DNA of 64,000 nucleotides, from NCBI RefSeq assembly GCF_964340395.1, contig NC_135557.1:4380216-4444215 (forward strand), in the 5' to 3' direction. Below the pieces are notes generated by a model. That model was given only the letters and a program-made list of their open reading frames with translations, was not told where the DNA came from and did no database searches. Source of the stretch: Glandiceps talaboti (lineage: Eukaryota; Hemichordata; Enteropneusta; Spengelidae). Both the position numbers and the translations under genes were made by a program. The number at the start of each line of letters is the position of its first letter. Position 1 is the first letter of the stretch. Shown here piece by piece: positions 22,883-38,507 of this stretch.

Positions 22883-24945
22883 ACGTAAGTTAATAACTGT
22901 CTTTTAAAGTTATTTTACCTGATATTAATTACTATTACACATTGGAACATTAGAAGTTAGAAACATTTGCTTTACCTATCACGACTGCAACTTGTAGGAA
23001 CATTAGAATACATTACAATATCAATGAATGCTATATATAAATTGCTAAACTATTTTGTTTAATTCACTTTCATATGGAACACCCGAGATGAATAGCAAGA
23101 CCCAAGATTAATTACCAAGACCCAAGATGAATAGCAAGATCCAAGATGGATGGATGTGTTTACCAATCTCAAGGCAGACGTAAGTTAATAATTGTCTCAT
23201 AAAGTGATTTTACCTGATATTAATTGCTATTACACATTGGAACATTAGAAGTTAGAAACATTTGCTTTACCTATCACGACTGCAGCGTGTAGTAAAATTA
23301 GTATACATTACAATATCAATGAGTGCTATATATAAATTGCTAAACTATTTTGTTTTAATTCACTTTCATATGGAACACCCGAGATGAATAGCAAGACCCA
23401 AGATCAATTACCAATACCCACGATGAATAGCAAGACCCAAGATGGATGGATATGTGTACCAATCTCAAGGCAAACGTAAGTTAATGATTGTCTTTTTAAG
23501 TTATTTTACCTGATGTTAATTACTATTACACATTGGAACATTAGAAGTTAGAAACATTTGCTTTACCTATCACGACTGCAGCGTGTAGGAACATTAGAAT
23601 ACATTACAATATCAATGAATGCTATATATAAATTGCTAAACTATTTTGTTTAATTCACTTTCATATGGAACACCCGAGATGAATAGCAAGACCCAAGATT
23701 AATTACCAAGACCCAATATGAATAGCAAGACCCAAGATGGATGGATGTGTTTACTAATCTCAAGGCAGACGTAAGTTAATAATTGTCTCATAAAGTGATT
23801 TTACCTGATATTAATTACTATTACACATTGGAACATTAGAAGTTAGAAACATTTGCTTTACCTGTCACGACTGCAGCGTGTAGCAACATTAGAATACATT
23901 ACAATATCAATGAATGCTATATATAAATTGCTAAACTATTTTGTTTCAATTCACTTTCATATGGAACATCCGAGATGAATAGCAAGACCCAAGATTAATT
24001 ACCAAGACCCAAGAAGAATAGGAAGACCCAAGATGGATGGATGTGTTTACCAATCTCAAGGCAGACGTAAGTTAATAATTGTCTCATAAAGTGATTTTAC
24101 CTGATATTAATTAATATTACACATTGGAACATTAGAAGTTAGAAACATTTGCTTTACCTATCACGACTGCAGCGTGTAGCAACATTAGAATACATTACAA
24201 TATCATATTGATAACATAAATTGCTAAACTATTTTGTTTTAATTCACTTTCATATGGAACACCCGAGATGAATAGCAAGACCCAAGATTAATTACCAAGA
24301 CCCAAGAAGAATAGGAAGACCCAAGATGGATGGATATGTTTACCAATCTCAAGGCAAACGTAAGTTAATGATTGTCTTTTTAAGTGATTTTACCTTATAT
24401 TTATTACTATTACACATTGGAACATTAGAAGTTAGAAACATTTGCTTTACCTATCACGACTGCAGCGTGTAGCAACATTAGAATACATTACAATATCAAT
24501 GAATGCTATATATAAATTGCTAAACTATTTTGTTTAATTCACTTTCATATGGAACACCCGAGATGAATAGCAAGACCCAAGATTAATTACCAAGACCCAA
24601 GATGAATAGCAAAACCCAAGATGGATGGATGTGTTTACCAATCTCAAGGCAGACGTAAGTTAATAATTGTCTCATAAAGTGATTTTACCTGATATTAATT
24701 ACTATTACACATTGGAACATTAGAAGTTAGAAACATTTGCTTTACCTGTCACGACTGCAGCGTGTAGCAACATTAGAATACATTACAATATCATATTGAT
24801 AACATAAATTGCTAAACTATTTTGTTTTAATTCACTTTCATATGGAACACCCGAGATGAATAGCAAGACCGAAGATTAATTACCAAGATCCAAGGAGAAT
24901 AGGAAGACCCAAGATGGATGGATATGTTTACCAATCTCAAGGCAA
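22883..24945 (+). repeat. Block A-B-E-F*-D/G-H-D
   Basis: Starts are 22883, 23178, 23474, 23769, 24065, 24358 and 24653. A has lost the near-palindrome (GCAACTTGTAGG). F* has an F body (GTTTCAATTC, AACATCC) with an AAGAAGAATAGG tail and ends GGCAG. Confidence 0.78.
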
Positions 24946-26713
24946 ACGTAAGTTAATAACTGTCTTTTTAAGTTATTTTACCTGATATTAATTACTATTA
25001 CACATTGGAACATTAGAAGTTAGAAACATTTGCTTTACCTATCACGACTGCAGCGTGTAGGAACATTAGAATACATTACAATATCAATGAATGCTATATA
25101 TAAATTGCTAAACTATTTTGTTTAATTCACTTTCATATGGAACACCCGAGATGAATAGCAAGACCCAAGATTAATTACCAAGACCCAAGATGAATAGCAA
25201 GATCCAAGATGGATGGATGTGTTTACCAATCTCAAGGCAGACGTAAGTTAATAATTGTCTCATAAAGTGATTTTACCTGATATTAATTACTATTACACAT
25301 TGGAACATTAGAAGTTAGAAACATTTGCTTTACCTATCACGACTGCAGCGTGTAGTAAAATTAGTATACATTACAATATCAATGAGTGCTATATATAAAT
25401 TGCTAAACTATTTTGTTTTAATTCACTTTCATATGGAACACCCGAGATGAATAGCAAGACCCAAGATCAATTACCAAGACCCACGATGAATAGCAAGACC
25501 CAAGATGGATGGATATGTGTACCAATCTCAAGGCAAACGTAAGTTAATAATTGTCTCATAAAGTGATTTTACCTGATATTAATTACTATTACACATTGGA
25601 ACATTAGAAGTTAAAAACATTTGCTTTACCTATCACGACTGCAGCGTGTAGCAAAATTAGTATACATTACAATATCAATGAGTGCTATATATAAATTGCT
25701 AAACTATTTTGTTTTAATTCACTTTCATATGGAACACCCGAGATGAATAGCAAGACCCAAGATCAATTACCAAGACCCACGATGAATAGCAAGACCCAAG
25801 ATGGATGGATATGTGTACCAATCTCAAGGCAAACGTAAGTTAATAATTGTCTCATAAAGTGATTTTACCTGATATTAATTACTATTACACATTGGAACAT
25901 TAGAAGTTAGAAACATTTGCTTTACCTGTCACGACTGCAGCGTGTAGCAACATTAGAATACATTACAATATCATATTGATAACATAAATTGCTAAACTAT
26001 TTTGTTTTAATTCACTTTCATATGGAACACCCGAGATGAATAGCAAGACCGAAGATTAATTACCAAGACCCAAGGAGAATAGGAAGACCCAAGATGGATG
26101 GATATGTTTACCAATCTCAAGGCAAACGTAAGTTAATAACTGTCTTTTTAAGTTATTTTACCTGATATTAATTACTATTACACATTGGAACATTAGAAGT
26201 TAGAAACATTTGCTTTACCTATCACGACTGCAGCGTGTAGCAACATTAGAATACATTACAATATCAATGAATGCTATATATAAATTGCTAAACTATTTTG
26301 TTTAATTCACTTTCATATGGAACACCCGAGATGAATAGCAAGACCCAAGATTAATTACCAAGACCCAAGATGAATAGCAAAACCCAAGATGGATGGATGT
26401 GTTTACCAATCTCAAGGCAGACGTAAGTTAATAATTGTCTCATAAAGTGATTTTACCTGATATTAATTACTATTACACATTGGAACATTAGAAGTTAGAA
26501 ACATTTGCTTTACCTGTCACGACTGCAGCGTGTAGCAACATTAGAATACATTACAATATCATATTGATAACATAAATTGCTAAACTATTTTGTTTTAATT
26601 CACTTTCATATGGAACACCCGAGATGAATAGCAAGACCGAAGATTAATTACCAAGACCCAAGGAGAATAGGAAGACCCAAGATGGATGGATATGTTTACC
26701 AATCTCAAGGCAA
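24946..26713 (+). repeat. Block A-B-C-D-A/H-D
   Basis: Starts are 24946, 25241, 25537, 25833, 26126 and 26421. The A/H hybrid at 26126 has an A start (TTAAGTTATTTT) and an H tail (AGCAAAACCC), similar to but distinct from the hybrid at 8541 and 13159. Confidence 0.8.
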
Positions 26714-29700
26714 ACGTAAGTTAATAACTGTCTTTTTAAGTTATTTTACCTGATATTAATTACTATTACACATTGGAACATTAGAAGTTAGAAACATTTG
26801 CTTTACCTATCACGACTGCAGCGTGTAGGAACATTAGAATACATTACAATATCAATGAATGCTATATATAAATTGCTAAACTATTTTGTTTAATTCACTT
26901 ACATATGGAACACCCGAGATGAATAGCAAGACCCAAGATTAATTACCAAGACCCAAGATGAATAGCAAGATCCAAGATGGATGGATGTGTTTACCAATCT
27001 CAAGGCAGACGTAAGTTAATAATTGTCTCATAAAGTGATTTTACCTGATATTAATTACTATTACACATTGGAACATTAGAAGTTAGAAACATTTGCTTTA
27101 CCTATCACGACTGCAGCGTGTAGTAAAATTAGTATACATTACAATATCAATGAGTGCTATATATAAATTGCTAAACTATTTTGTTTTAATTCACTTTCAT
27201 ATGGAACACCCGAGATGAATAGCAAGACCCAAGATCAATTACCAAGACCCACGATGAATAGCAAGACCCAAGATGGATGGATATGTGTACCAATCTCAAG
27301 GCAAACGTAAGTTAATAATTGTCTCATAAAGTGATTTTACCTGATATTAATTACTATTACACATTGGAACATTAGAAGTTAAAAACATTTGCTTTACCTA
27401 TCACGACTGCAGCGTGTAGCAAAATTAGTATACATTACAATATCAATGAGTGCTATATATAAATTGCTAAACTATTTTGTTTTAATTCACTTTCATATGG
27501 AACACCCGAGATGAATAGCAAGACCCAAGATCAATTACCAAGACCCACGATGAATAGCAAGACCCAAGATGGATGGATATGTGTACCAATCTCAAGGCAA
27601 ACGTAAGTTAATAATTGTCTCATAAAGTGATTTTACCTGATATTAATTACTATTACACATTGGAACATTAGAAGTTAGAAACATTTGCTTTACCTGTCAC
27701 GACTGCAGCGTGTAGCAACATTAGAATACATTACAATATCATATTGATAACATAAATTGCTAAACTATTTTGTTTTAATTCACTTTCATATGGAACATCC
27801 GAGATGAATAGCAAGACCGAAGATTAATTACCAAGACCCAAGGAGAATAGGAAGACCCAAGATGGATGGATATGTTTACCAATCTCAAGGCAAACGTAAG
27901 TTAATAACTGTCTTTTTAAGTTATTTTACCTGATATTAATTACTATTACACATTGGAACATTAGAAGTTAGAAACATTTGCTTTACCTATCACGACTGCA
28001 GCGTGTAGCAACATTAGAATACATTACAATATCAATGAATGCTATATATAAATTGCTAAACTATTTTGTTTAATTCACTTTCATATGGAACACCCGAGAT
28101 GAATAGCAAGACCCAAGATTAATTACCAAGACCCATATGAATAGCAAGACCCAAGATGGATGTGTATGTGTACCAATCTCAAGGCAAACGTAAGTTAATA
28201 ATTGTCTCATAAAGTGATTTTACCTGATATTAATTACTATTACAAATTGGAACATTAGAAGTTAGAAACATTTGCTTTACCTGTCACGACTGCAGCGTGT
28301 AGCAACATTAGAATACATTACAATATCAATGAATGCTATATATAAATTGCTAAACTATTTTGTTTCAATTCACTTTCATATGGAACATCCGAGATGAATA
28401 GCAAGACCCAAGATTAATTACCAAGACCCAAGATGAACAGGAAGACCCATGATGGATGGATGTGTTTACCAATCTCAAGGCAAACGTAAGTTAATAACTG
28501 TCTTTTTAAGTGATTTTACCTGATATTAATTACTATTACACATTGGAACATTAGAAGTTAGAAACATTTGCTTTACCTATCACGACTGCAGCGTGTAGCA
28601 ACATTAGAATACATTACAATATCATATTGATAACATAAATTGCTAAACTATTTTGTTTTAATTCACTTTCATATGGAACACCCGAGATGAATAGCAAGAC
28701 CCAAGATTAATTACCAAGACCCAAGAAGAATAGGAAGACCCAAGATGGATGGATATGTTTACCAATCTCAAGGCAAACGTAAGTTAATGATTGTCTCATA
28801 AAGTGATTTTACCTGATATTTATTACTATTACACATTGGAACATTAGAAGTTAGAAACATTTGCTTTACCTCTCACGACTGCAGCGTGTAGCAACATTAG
28901 AATACATTACAATATCAATGAATGCTATATATAAATTGCTAAACTATTTTGTTTAATTCACTTTCATATGGAACACCCGAGATGAATAGCAAGACCCAAG
29001 ATTAATTACCAAGACCCAAGAAGAATAGGAAGACCCAAGATGGATGGATATGTTTACCAATCTCAAGGCAAACGTAAGTTAATGATTGTCTTTTTAAGTG
29101 ATTTTACCTTATATTTATTACTATTACACATTGGAACATTAGAAGTTAGAAACATTTGCTTTACCTCTCACGACTGCAGCGTGTAGCAACATTAGAATAC
29201 ATTACAATATCAATGAATGCTATATATAAATTGCTAAACTATTTTGTTTTATTCACTTTCATATGGAACACCCGAGATGAATAGCAAGACCCAAGATTAA
29301 TTACCAAGACCCAAGATGAATAGCAAAACCCAAGATGGATGGATGTGTTTACCAATCTCAAGGCAGACGTAAGTTAATAATTGTCTCATAAAGTGATTTT
29401 ACCTGATATTAATTACTATTACACATTGGAACATTAGAAGTTAGAAACATTTGCTTTACCTATCACGACTGCAGCGTGTAGTAAAATTAGTATACATTAC
29501 AATATCAATGAGTGCTATATATAAATTGCTAAACTATTTTGTTTTAATTCACTTTCATATGGAACACCCGAGATGAATAGCAAGACCCAAGATCAATTAC
29601 CAAGACCCACGATGAATAGCAAGACCCAAGATGGATGGATATGTGTACCAATCTCAAGGCAAACGTAAGTTAATAATTGTCTCATAAAGTGATTTTACCT

Positions 29701-30251
29701 GATATTAATTACTATTACACATTGGAACATTAGAAGTTAAAAACATTTACTTTACCTATCACGACTGCAGCGTGTAGCAAAATTAGTATACATTACAATA
29801 TCAATGAGTGCTATATATAAATTGCTAAACTATTTTGTTTTAATTCACTTTCATAAGGAACACCCGAGATGAATAGCAAGACCCAAGATTAATTACCAAG
29901 ACCAACGATGAATAGCAAGACCCAAGATGGATGGATATGTGTACCAATCTCAAGGCAAACGTAAGTTAATAATTGTCTCATAAAGTGATTTTACCTGATA
30001 TTAATTACTATTACACATTGGAACATTAGAAGTTAGAAACATTTGCTTTACCTGTCACGACTGCAGCGTGTAGCAACATTACAATACATTACAATATCAT
30101 ATTGATAACATAAATTGCTAAACTATTTTGTTTTAATTCACTTTCATATGGAACACCCGAGATGAATAGCAAGACCGAAGATTAATTACCAAGACCCAAG
30201 GAGAATAGGAAGACCCAAGATGGATGGATATGTTTACCAATCTCAAGGCAA
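26714..30251 (+). repeat. Block A-B-C-D-A'-F-G-H1-H-B-C'-D (12 monomers)
   Basis: Starts are 26714, 27009, 27305, 27601, 27894, 28188, 28484, 28777, 29072, 29367, 29663 and 29959. The first eight monomers parallel 16989-19346 at an offset of about 9,725 bp. From 29072 on, the sequence is nearly identical to 34675 onward, sharing GTTTTATTCAC, CATAAGGAAC and TTACAATACATT. Confidence 0.8.
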
Positions 30252-32905
30252 ACGTAAGTTAATAACTGTCTTTTAAAGTTATTTTACCTGATATTAATTA
30301 CTATTACACATTGGAACATTAGAAGTTAGAAACATTTGCTTTACCTATCACGACTGCAGCGTGTAGGAACATTAGAATACATTACAATATCTATGAATGC
30401 TATATATAAATTGCTAAACTATTTTGTTTAATTCACTTTCATATGGAACACCCGAGATGAATAGCAAGACCCAAGATTAATTACCAAGACCCAAGATGAA
30501 TAGCAAGATCCAAGATGGATGGATGGTTTACCAATCTCAAGGCAGACGTAAGTTAATAATTGTCTCATAAAGTGATTTTACCTGATATTAATTACTATTA
30601 CACATTGGAACATTAGAAGTTAGAAACATTTGCTTTACCTATCACGACTGCAGCGTGTAGTAAAATTAGTATACATTACAATATCAATGAGTGCTATATA
30701 TAAATTGCTAAACTATTTTGTTTTAATTCACTTTCATATGGAACACCCGAGATGAATAGCAAGACCCAAGATTAATTACCAAGACCCACGATGAATAGCA
30801 AGACCCAAGATGGATGGATATGTGTACCAATCTCAAGGCAAACGTAAGTTAATGATTGTCTTTTTAAGTTATTTTACCTGATGTTAATTACTATTACACA
30901 TTGGAACATTAGAAGTTAGAAACATTTGCTTTACCTATCACGACTGCAGCGTGTAGGAACATTAGAATACATTACAATATCAATGAATGCTATATATAAA
31001 TTGCTAAACTATTTTGTTTAATTCACTTTCATATGGAACACCCGAGATGAATAGCAAGACCCAAGATTAATTACCAAGACCCAAGATGAATAGCAAGACC
31101 CAAGATGGATGGATGTGTTTACCAATCTGAAGGCAGACGTAAGTTAATAATTGTCTCATAAAGTGATTTTACCTGATATTAATTACTATTACACATTGGA
31201 ACATTAGAAGTTAGAAACATTTGCTTTACCTGTCACGACTGCAGCGTGTAGCAACATTAGAATACATTACAATATCAATGAATGCTATATATAAATTGCT
31301 AAACTATTTTGTTTCAATTCACTTTCATATGGAACATCCGAGATGAATAGCAAGACCCAAGATTAATTACCAAGACCCAAGATGAACAGGAAGACCCATG
31401 ATGGATGGATGTGTTTACCAATCTCAAGGCAAACGTAAGTTAATAACTGTCTTTTTAAGTGAGTTTACCTGATATTAATTACTATTACACATTGGAACAT
31501 TAGAAGTTAGAAACATTTGCTTTACCTATCACGACTGCAGCGTGTAGCAACATTAGAATACATTACAATATCATATTGATAACATAAATTGCTAAACTAT
31601 TTTGTTTTAATTCACTTTCATATGGAACACCCGAGATGAATAGCAAGACCCAAGATTAATTACCAAGACCCAAGAAGAATAGGAAGACCCAAGATGGATG
31701 GATATGTTTACCAATCTCAAGGCAAACGTAAGTTAATGATTGTCTTTTTAAGTGATTTTACCTTATATTTATTACTATTACACATTGGAACATTAGAAGT
31801 TAGAAACATTTGCTTTACCTCTCACGACTGCAGCGTGTAGCAACATTAGAATACATTACAATATCAATGAATGCTATATATAAATTGCTAAACTATTTTG
31901 TTTAATTCACTTTCATATGGAACACCCGAGATGAATAGCAAGACCCAAGATTAATTACCAAGACCCAAGATGAATAGCAAAACCCAAGATGGATGGATGT
32001 GTTTACCAATCTCAAGGCAGACGTAAATTAATAATTGTCTCATAAAGTGATTTTACCTGATATTAATTACTATTACACATTGGAACATTAGAAGTTAGAA
32101 ACATTTGCTTTACCTATCACGACTGCAGCGTGTAGTAAAATTAGTATACATTACAATATCAATGAGTGCTATATATAAATTGCTAAACTATTTTGTTTTA
32201 ATTCACTTTCATATGGAACACCCGAGATGAATAGCAAGACCCAAGATCAATTACCAAGACCCACGATGAATAGCAAGACCCAAGATGGATGGATATGTGT
32301 ACCAATCTCAAGGCAAACGTAAGTTAATAATTGTCTCATAAAGTGATTTTACCTGATATTAATTACTATTACACATTGGAACATTAGAAGTTAAAAACAT
32401 TTACTTTACCTATCACGACTGCAGCGTGTAGCAAAATTAGTATACATTACAATATCAATGAGTGCTATATATAAATTGCTAAACTATTTTGTTTTAATTC
32501 ACTTTCATATGGAACACCCGAGATGAATAGCAAGACCCAAGATTAATTACCAAGACCAACGATGAATAGCAAGACCCAAGATGGATGGATATGTGTACCA
32601 ATCTCAAGGCAAACGTAAGTTAATAATTGTCTCATAAAGTGATTTTACCTGATATTAATTACTATTACACATTGGAACATTAGAAGTTAGAAACATTTGC
32701 TTTACCTGTCACGACTGCAGCGTGTAGCAACATTAGAATACATTACAATATCATATTGATAACATAAATTGCTAAACTATTTTGTTTTAATTCACTTTCA
32801 TATGGAACACCCGAGATGAATAGCAAGACCGAAGATTAATTACCAAGACCCAAGGAGAATAGGAAGACCCAAGATGGATGGATATGTTTACCAATCTCAA
32901 GGCAA
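30252..32905 (+). repeat. Nine-monomer unit A-B-E-F-G-H-B-C'-D (2,654 bp)
   Basis: The canonical nine-mer. Starts are 30252, about 30546, 30842, 31137, 31433, 31728, 32021, 32317 and 32613. Lineage marks are ATCTATGAATG and TGGATGGATGGTTTACC in A, AATCTGAAGG in E and ACGTAAATTA at the start of the second B. These recur at 35854-38507. Confidence 0.87.
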
Positions 32906-34085
32906 ACGTAAGTTAATAACTGTCTTTTAAAGTTATTTTACCTGATATTAATTACTATTACACATTGGAACATTAGAAGTTAGAAACATTTGCTTTACCT
33001 ATCACGACTGCAGCGTGTAGGAACATTAGAATACATTACAATATCAATGAATGCTATATATAAATTGCTAAACTATTTTGTTTAATTCACTTTCATATGG
33101 AACACCCGAGATGAATAGCAAGACCCAAGATTAATTACCAAGACCCAAGATGAATAGCAAGATCCAAGATGGATGGATGTGTTTACCAATCTCAAGGCAG
33201 ACGTAAGTTAATAATTGTCTCATAAAGTGATTTTACCTGATATTAATTACTATTACACATTGGAACATTAGAAGTTAGAAACATTTGCTTTACCTATCAC
33301 GACTGCAGCGTGTAGTAAAATTAGTATACATTACAATATCAATGAGTGCTATATATAAATTGCTAAACTATTTTGTTTTAATTCACTTTCATATGGAACA
33401 CCCGAGATGAATAGCAAGACCCAAGATCAATTACCAAGACCCACGATGAATACCAAGACCCAAGATGGATGGATATGTGTACCAATCTCAAGGCAAACGT
33501 AAGTTAATAATTGTCTCATAAAGTGATTTTACCTGATATTAATTACTATTACACATTGGAACATTAGAAGTTAAAAACATTTGCTTTACCTATCACGACT
33601 GCAGCGTGTAGCAAAATTAGTATACATTACAATATCAATGAGTGCTATATATAAATTGCTAAACTATTTTGTTTTAATTCACTTTCATATGGAACACCCG
33701 AGATGAATAGCAAGACCCAAGATCAATTACCAAGACCCACGATGAATAGCAAGACCCAAGATGGATGGATATGTGTACCAATCTCAAGGCAAACGTAAGT
33801 TAATAATTGTCTCATAAAGTGATTTTACCTGATATTAATTACTATTACACATTGGAACATTAGAAGTTAGAAACATTTGCTTTACCTGTCACGACTGCAG
33901 CGTGTAGCAACATTAGAATACATTACAATATCATATTGATAACATAAATTGCTAAACTATTTTGTTTTAATTCACTTTCATATGGAACACCCGAGATGAA
34001 TAGCAAGACCGAAGATTAATTACCAAGACCCAAGGAGAATAGGAAGACCCAAGATGGATGGATATGTTTACCAATCTCAAGGCAA
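32906..34085 (+). repeat. Module A-B-C-D (1,180 bp)
   Basis: Starts are 32906, 33201, 33497 and 33793. B has a private TACCAAGACCC change near 33452. Confidence 0.86.
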
Positions 34086-35853
34086 ACGTAAGTTAATAAC
34101 TGTCTTTTAAAGTTATTTTACCTGATATTAATTACTATTACACATTGGAACATTAGAAGTTAGAAACATTTGCTTTACCTATCACGACTGCAGCGTGTAG
34201 GAACATTAGAATACATTACAATATCAATGAATGCTATATATAAATTGCTAAACTATTTTGTTTAATTCACTTTCATATGGAACACCCGAGATGAATAGCA
34301 AGACCCAAGATTAATTACCAAGACCCAAGATGAATAGCAAGATCCAAGATGGATGGATGGTTTACCAATCTCAAGGCAGACGTAAGTTAATAATTGTCTC
34401 ATAAAGTTATTTTACCTTATATTTATTACTATTACACATTGGAACATTAGAAGTTAGAAACATTTGCTTTACCTCTCACGACTGCAGCGTGTAGCAACAT
34501 TAGAATACATTACAATATCAATGAATGCTATATATAAATTGCTAAACTATTTTGTTTAATTCACTTTCATATGGAACACCCGAGATGAATAGCAAGACCC
34601 AAGATTAATTACCAAGACCCAAGAAGAATAGGAAGACCCAAGATGGATGGATATGTTTACCAATCTCAAGGCAAACGTAAGTTAATGATTGTCTTTTTAA
34701 GTGATTTTACCTTATATTTATTACTATTACACATTGGAACATTAGAAGTTAGAAACATTTGCTTTACCTCTCACGACTGCAGCGTGTAGCAACATTAGAA
34801 TACATTACAATATCAATGAATGCTATATATAAATTGCTAAACTATTTTGTTTTATTCACTTTCATATGGAACACCCGAGATGAATAGCAAGACCCAAGAT
34901 TAATTACCAAGACCCAAGATGAATAGCAAAACCCAAGATGGATGGATGTGTTTACCAATCTCAAGCAGACGTAAGTTAATAATTGTCTCATAAAGTGATT
35001 TTACCTGATATTAATTACTATTACACATTGGAACATTAGAAGTTAGAAACATTTGCTTTACCTATCACGACTGCAGCGTGTAGTAAAATTAGTATACATT
35101 ACAATATCAATGAGTGCTATATATAAATTGCTAAACTATTTTGTTTTAATTCACTTTCATATGGAACACCCGAGATGAATAGCAAGACCCAAGATCAATT
35201 ACCAAGACCCACGATGAATAGCAAGACCCAAGATGGATGGATATGTGTACCAATCTCAAGGCAAACGTAAGTTAATAATTGTCTCATAAAGTGATTTTAC
35301 CTGATATTAATTACTATTACACATTGGAACATTAGAAGTTAAAAACATTTACTTTACCTATCACGACTGCAGCGTGTAGCAAAATTAGTATACATTACAA
35401 TATCAATGAGTGCTATATATAAATTGCTAAACTATTTTGTTTTAATTCACTTTCATAAGGAACACCCGAGATGAATAGCAAGACCCAAGATTAATTACCA
35501 AGACCAACGATGAATAGCAAGACCCAAGATGGATGGATATGTGTACCAATCTCAAGGCAAACGTAAGTTAATAATTGTCTCATAAAGTGATTTTACCTGA
35601 TATTAATTACTATTACACATTGGAACATTAGAAGTTAGAAACATTTGCTTTACCTGTCACGACTGCAGCGTGTAGCAACATTACAATACATTACAATATC
35701 ATATTGATAACATAAATTGCTAAACTATTTTGTTTTAATTCACTTTCATATGGAACACCCGAGATGAATAGCAAGACCGAAGATTAATTACCAAGACCCA
35801 AGGAGAATAGGAAGACCCAAGATGGATGGATATGTTTACCAATCTCAAGGCAA
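34086..35853 (+). repeat. Block A-B/H1-H-B-C'-D
   Basis: The B/H1 hybrid at 34380-34674 starts like B (AATTGTCTCATAAAG) and becomes H1 at ACCTTATATTTATT. H has a one-base loss (CTCAAGCAG), which shifts later offsets by 1. The rest is nearly identical to 29072-30251. Confidence 0.82.
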
Positions 35854-38507
35854 ACGTAAGTTAATAACTGTCTTTTAAAGTTATTTTACCTGATATTAAT
35901 TACTATTACACATTGGAACATTAGAAGTTAGAAACATTTGCTTTACCTATCACGACTGCAGCGTGTAGGAACATTAGAATACATTACAATATCTATGAAT
36001 GCTATATATAAATTGCTAAACTATTTTGTTTAATTCACTTTCATATGGAACACCCGAGATGAATAGCAAGACCCAAGATTAATTACCAAGACCCAAGATG
36101 AATAGCAAGATCCAAGATGGATGGATGGTTTACCAATCTCAAGGCAGACGTAAGTTAATAATTGTCTCATAAAGTGATTTTACCTGATATTAATTACTAT
36201 TACACATTGGAACATTAGAAGTTAGAAACATTTGCTTTACCTATCACGACTGCAGCGTGTAGTAAAATTAGTATACATTACAATATCAATGAGTGCTATA
36301 TATAAATTGCTAAACTATTTTGTTTTAATTCACTTTCATATGGAACACCCGAGATGAATAGCAAGACCCAAGATTAATTACCAAGACCCACGATGAATAG
36401 CAAGACCCAAGATGGATGGATATGTGTACCAATCTCAAGGCAAACGTAAGTTAATGATTGTCTTTTTAAGTTATTTTACCTGATGTTAATTACTATTACA
36501 CATTGGAACATTAGAAGTTAGAAACATTTGCTTTACCTATCACGACTGCAGCGTGTAGGAACATTAGAATACATTACAATATCAATGAATGCTATATATA
36601 AATTGCTAAACTATTTTGTTTAATTCACTTTGATATGGAACACCCGAGATGAATAGCAAGACCCAAGATTAATTACCAAGACCCAAGATGAATAGCAAGA
36701 CCCAAGATGGATGGATGTGTTTACCAATCTGAAGGCAGACGTAAGTTAATAATTGTCTCATAAAGTGATTTTACCTGATATTAATTACTATTACACATTG
36801 GAACATTAGAAGTTAGAAACATTTGCTTTACCTGTCACGACTGCAGCGTGTAGCAACATTAGAATACATTACAATATCAATGAATGCTATATATAAATTG
36901 CTAAACTATTTTGTTTCAATTCACTTTCATATGGAACATCCGAGATGAATAGCAAGACCCAAGATTAATTACCAAGACCCAAGATGAACAGGAAGACCCA
37001 TGATGGATGGATGTGTTTACCAATCTCAAGGCAAACGTAAGTTAATAACTGTCTTTTTAAGTGATTTTACCTGATATTAATTACTATTACACATTGGAAC
37101 ATTAGAAGTTAGAAACATTTGCTTTACCTATCACGACTGCAGCGTGTAGCAACATTAGAATACATTACAATATCATATTGATAACATAAATTGCTAAACT
37201 ATTTTGTTTTAATTCACTTTCATATGGAACACCCGAGATGAATAGCAAGACCCAAGATTAATTACCAAGACCCAAGAAGAATAGGAAGACCCAAGATGGA
37301 TGGATATGTTTACCAATCTCAAGGCAAACGTAAGTTAATGATTGTCTTTTTAAGTGATTTTACCTTATATTTATTACTATTACACATTGGAACATTAGAA
37401 GTTAGAAACATTTGCTTTACCTCTCACGACTGCAGCGTGTAGCAACATTAGAATACATTACAATATCAATGAATGCTATATATAAATTGCTAAACTATTT
37501 TGTTTAATTCACTTTCATATGGAACACCCGAGATGAATAGCAAGACCCAAGATTAATTACCAAGACCCAAGATGAATAGCAAAACCCAAGATGGATGGAT
37601 GTGTTTACCAATCTCAAGGCAGACGTAAATTAATAATTGTCTCATAAAGTGATTTTACCTGATATTAATTACTATTACACATTGGAACATTAGAAGTTAG
37701 AAACATTTGCTTTACCTATCACGACTGCAGCGTGTAGTAAAATTAGTATACATTACAATATCAATGAGTGCTATATATAAATTGCTAAACTATTTTGTTT
37801 TAATTCACTTTCATATGGAACACCCGAGATGAATAGCAAGACCCAAGATCAATTACCAAGACCCACGATGAATAGCAAGACCCAAGATGGATGGATATGT
37901 GTACCAATCTCAAGGCAAACGTAAGTTAATAATTGTCTCATAAAGTGATTTTACCTGATATTAATTACTATTACACATTGGAACATTAGAAGTTAAAAAC
38001 ATTTACTTTACCTATCACGACTGCAGCGTGTAGCAAAATTAGTATACATTACAATATCAATGAGTGCTATATATAAATTGCTAAACTATTTTGTTTTAAT
38101 TCACTTTCATATGGAACACCCGAGATGAATAGCAAGACCCAAGATTAATTACCAAGACCAACGATGAATAGCAAGACCCAAGATGGATGGATATGTGTAC
38201 CAATCTCAAGGCAAACGTAAGTTAATAATTGTCTCATAAAGTGATTTTACCTGATATTAATTACTATTACACATTGGAACATTAGAAGTTAGAAACATTT
38301 GCTTTACCTGTCACGACTGCAGCGTGTAGCAACATTAGAATACATTACAATATCATATTGATAACATAAATTGCTAAACTATTTTGTTTTAATTCACTTT
38401 CATATGGAACACCCGAGATGAATAGCAAGACCGAAGATTAATTACCAAGACCCAAGGAGAATAGGAAGACCCAAGATGGATGGATATGTTTACCAATCTC
38501 AAGGCAA
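35854..38507 (+). repeat. Nine-monomer unit A-B-E-F-G-H-B-C'-D (2,654 bp)
   Basis: Near-copy of 30252-32905 at an offset of 5,602 bp. A new change, CACTTTGATATGG in E, is inherited by the D/E hybrids at 39395 and 42047. Confidence 0.87.
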
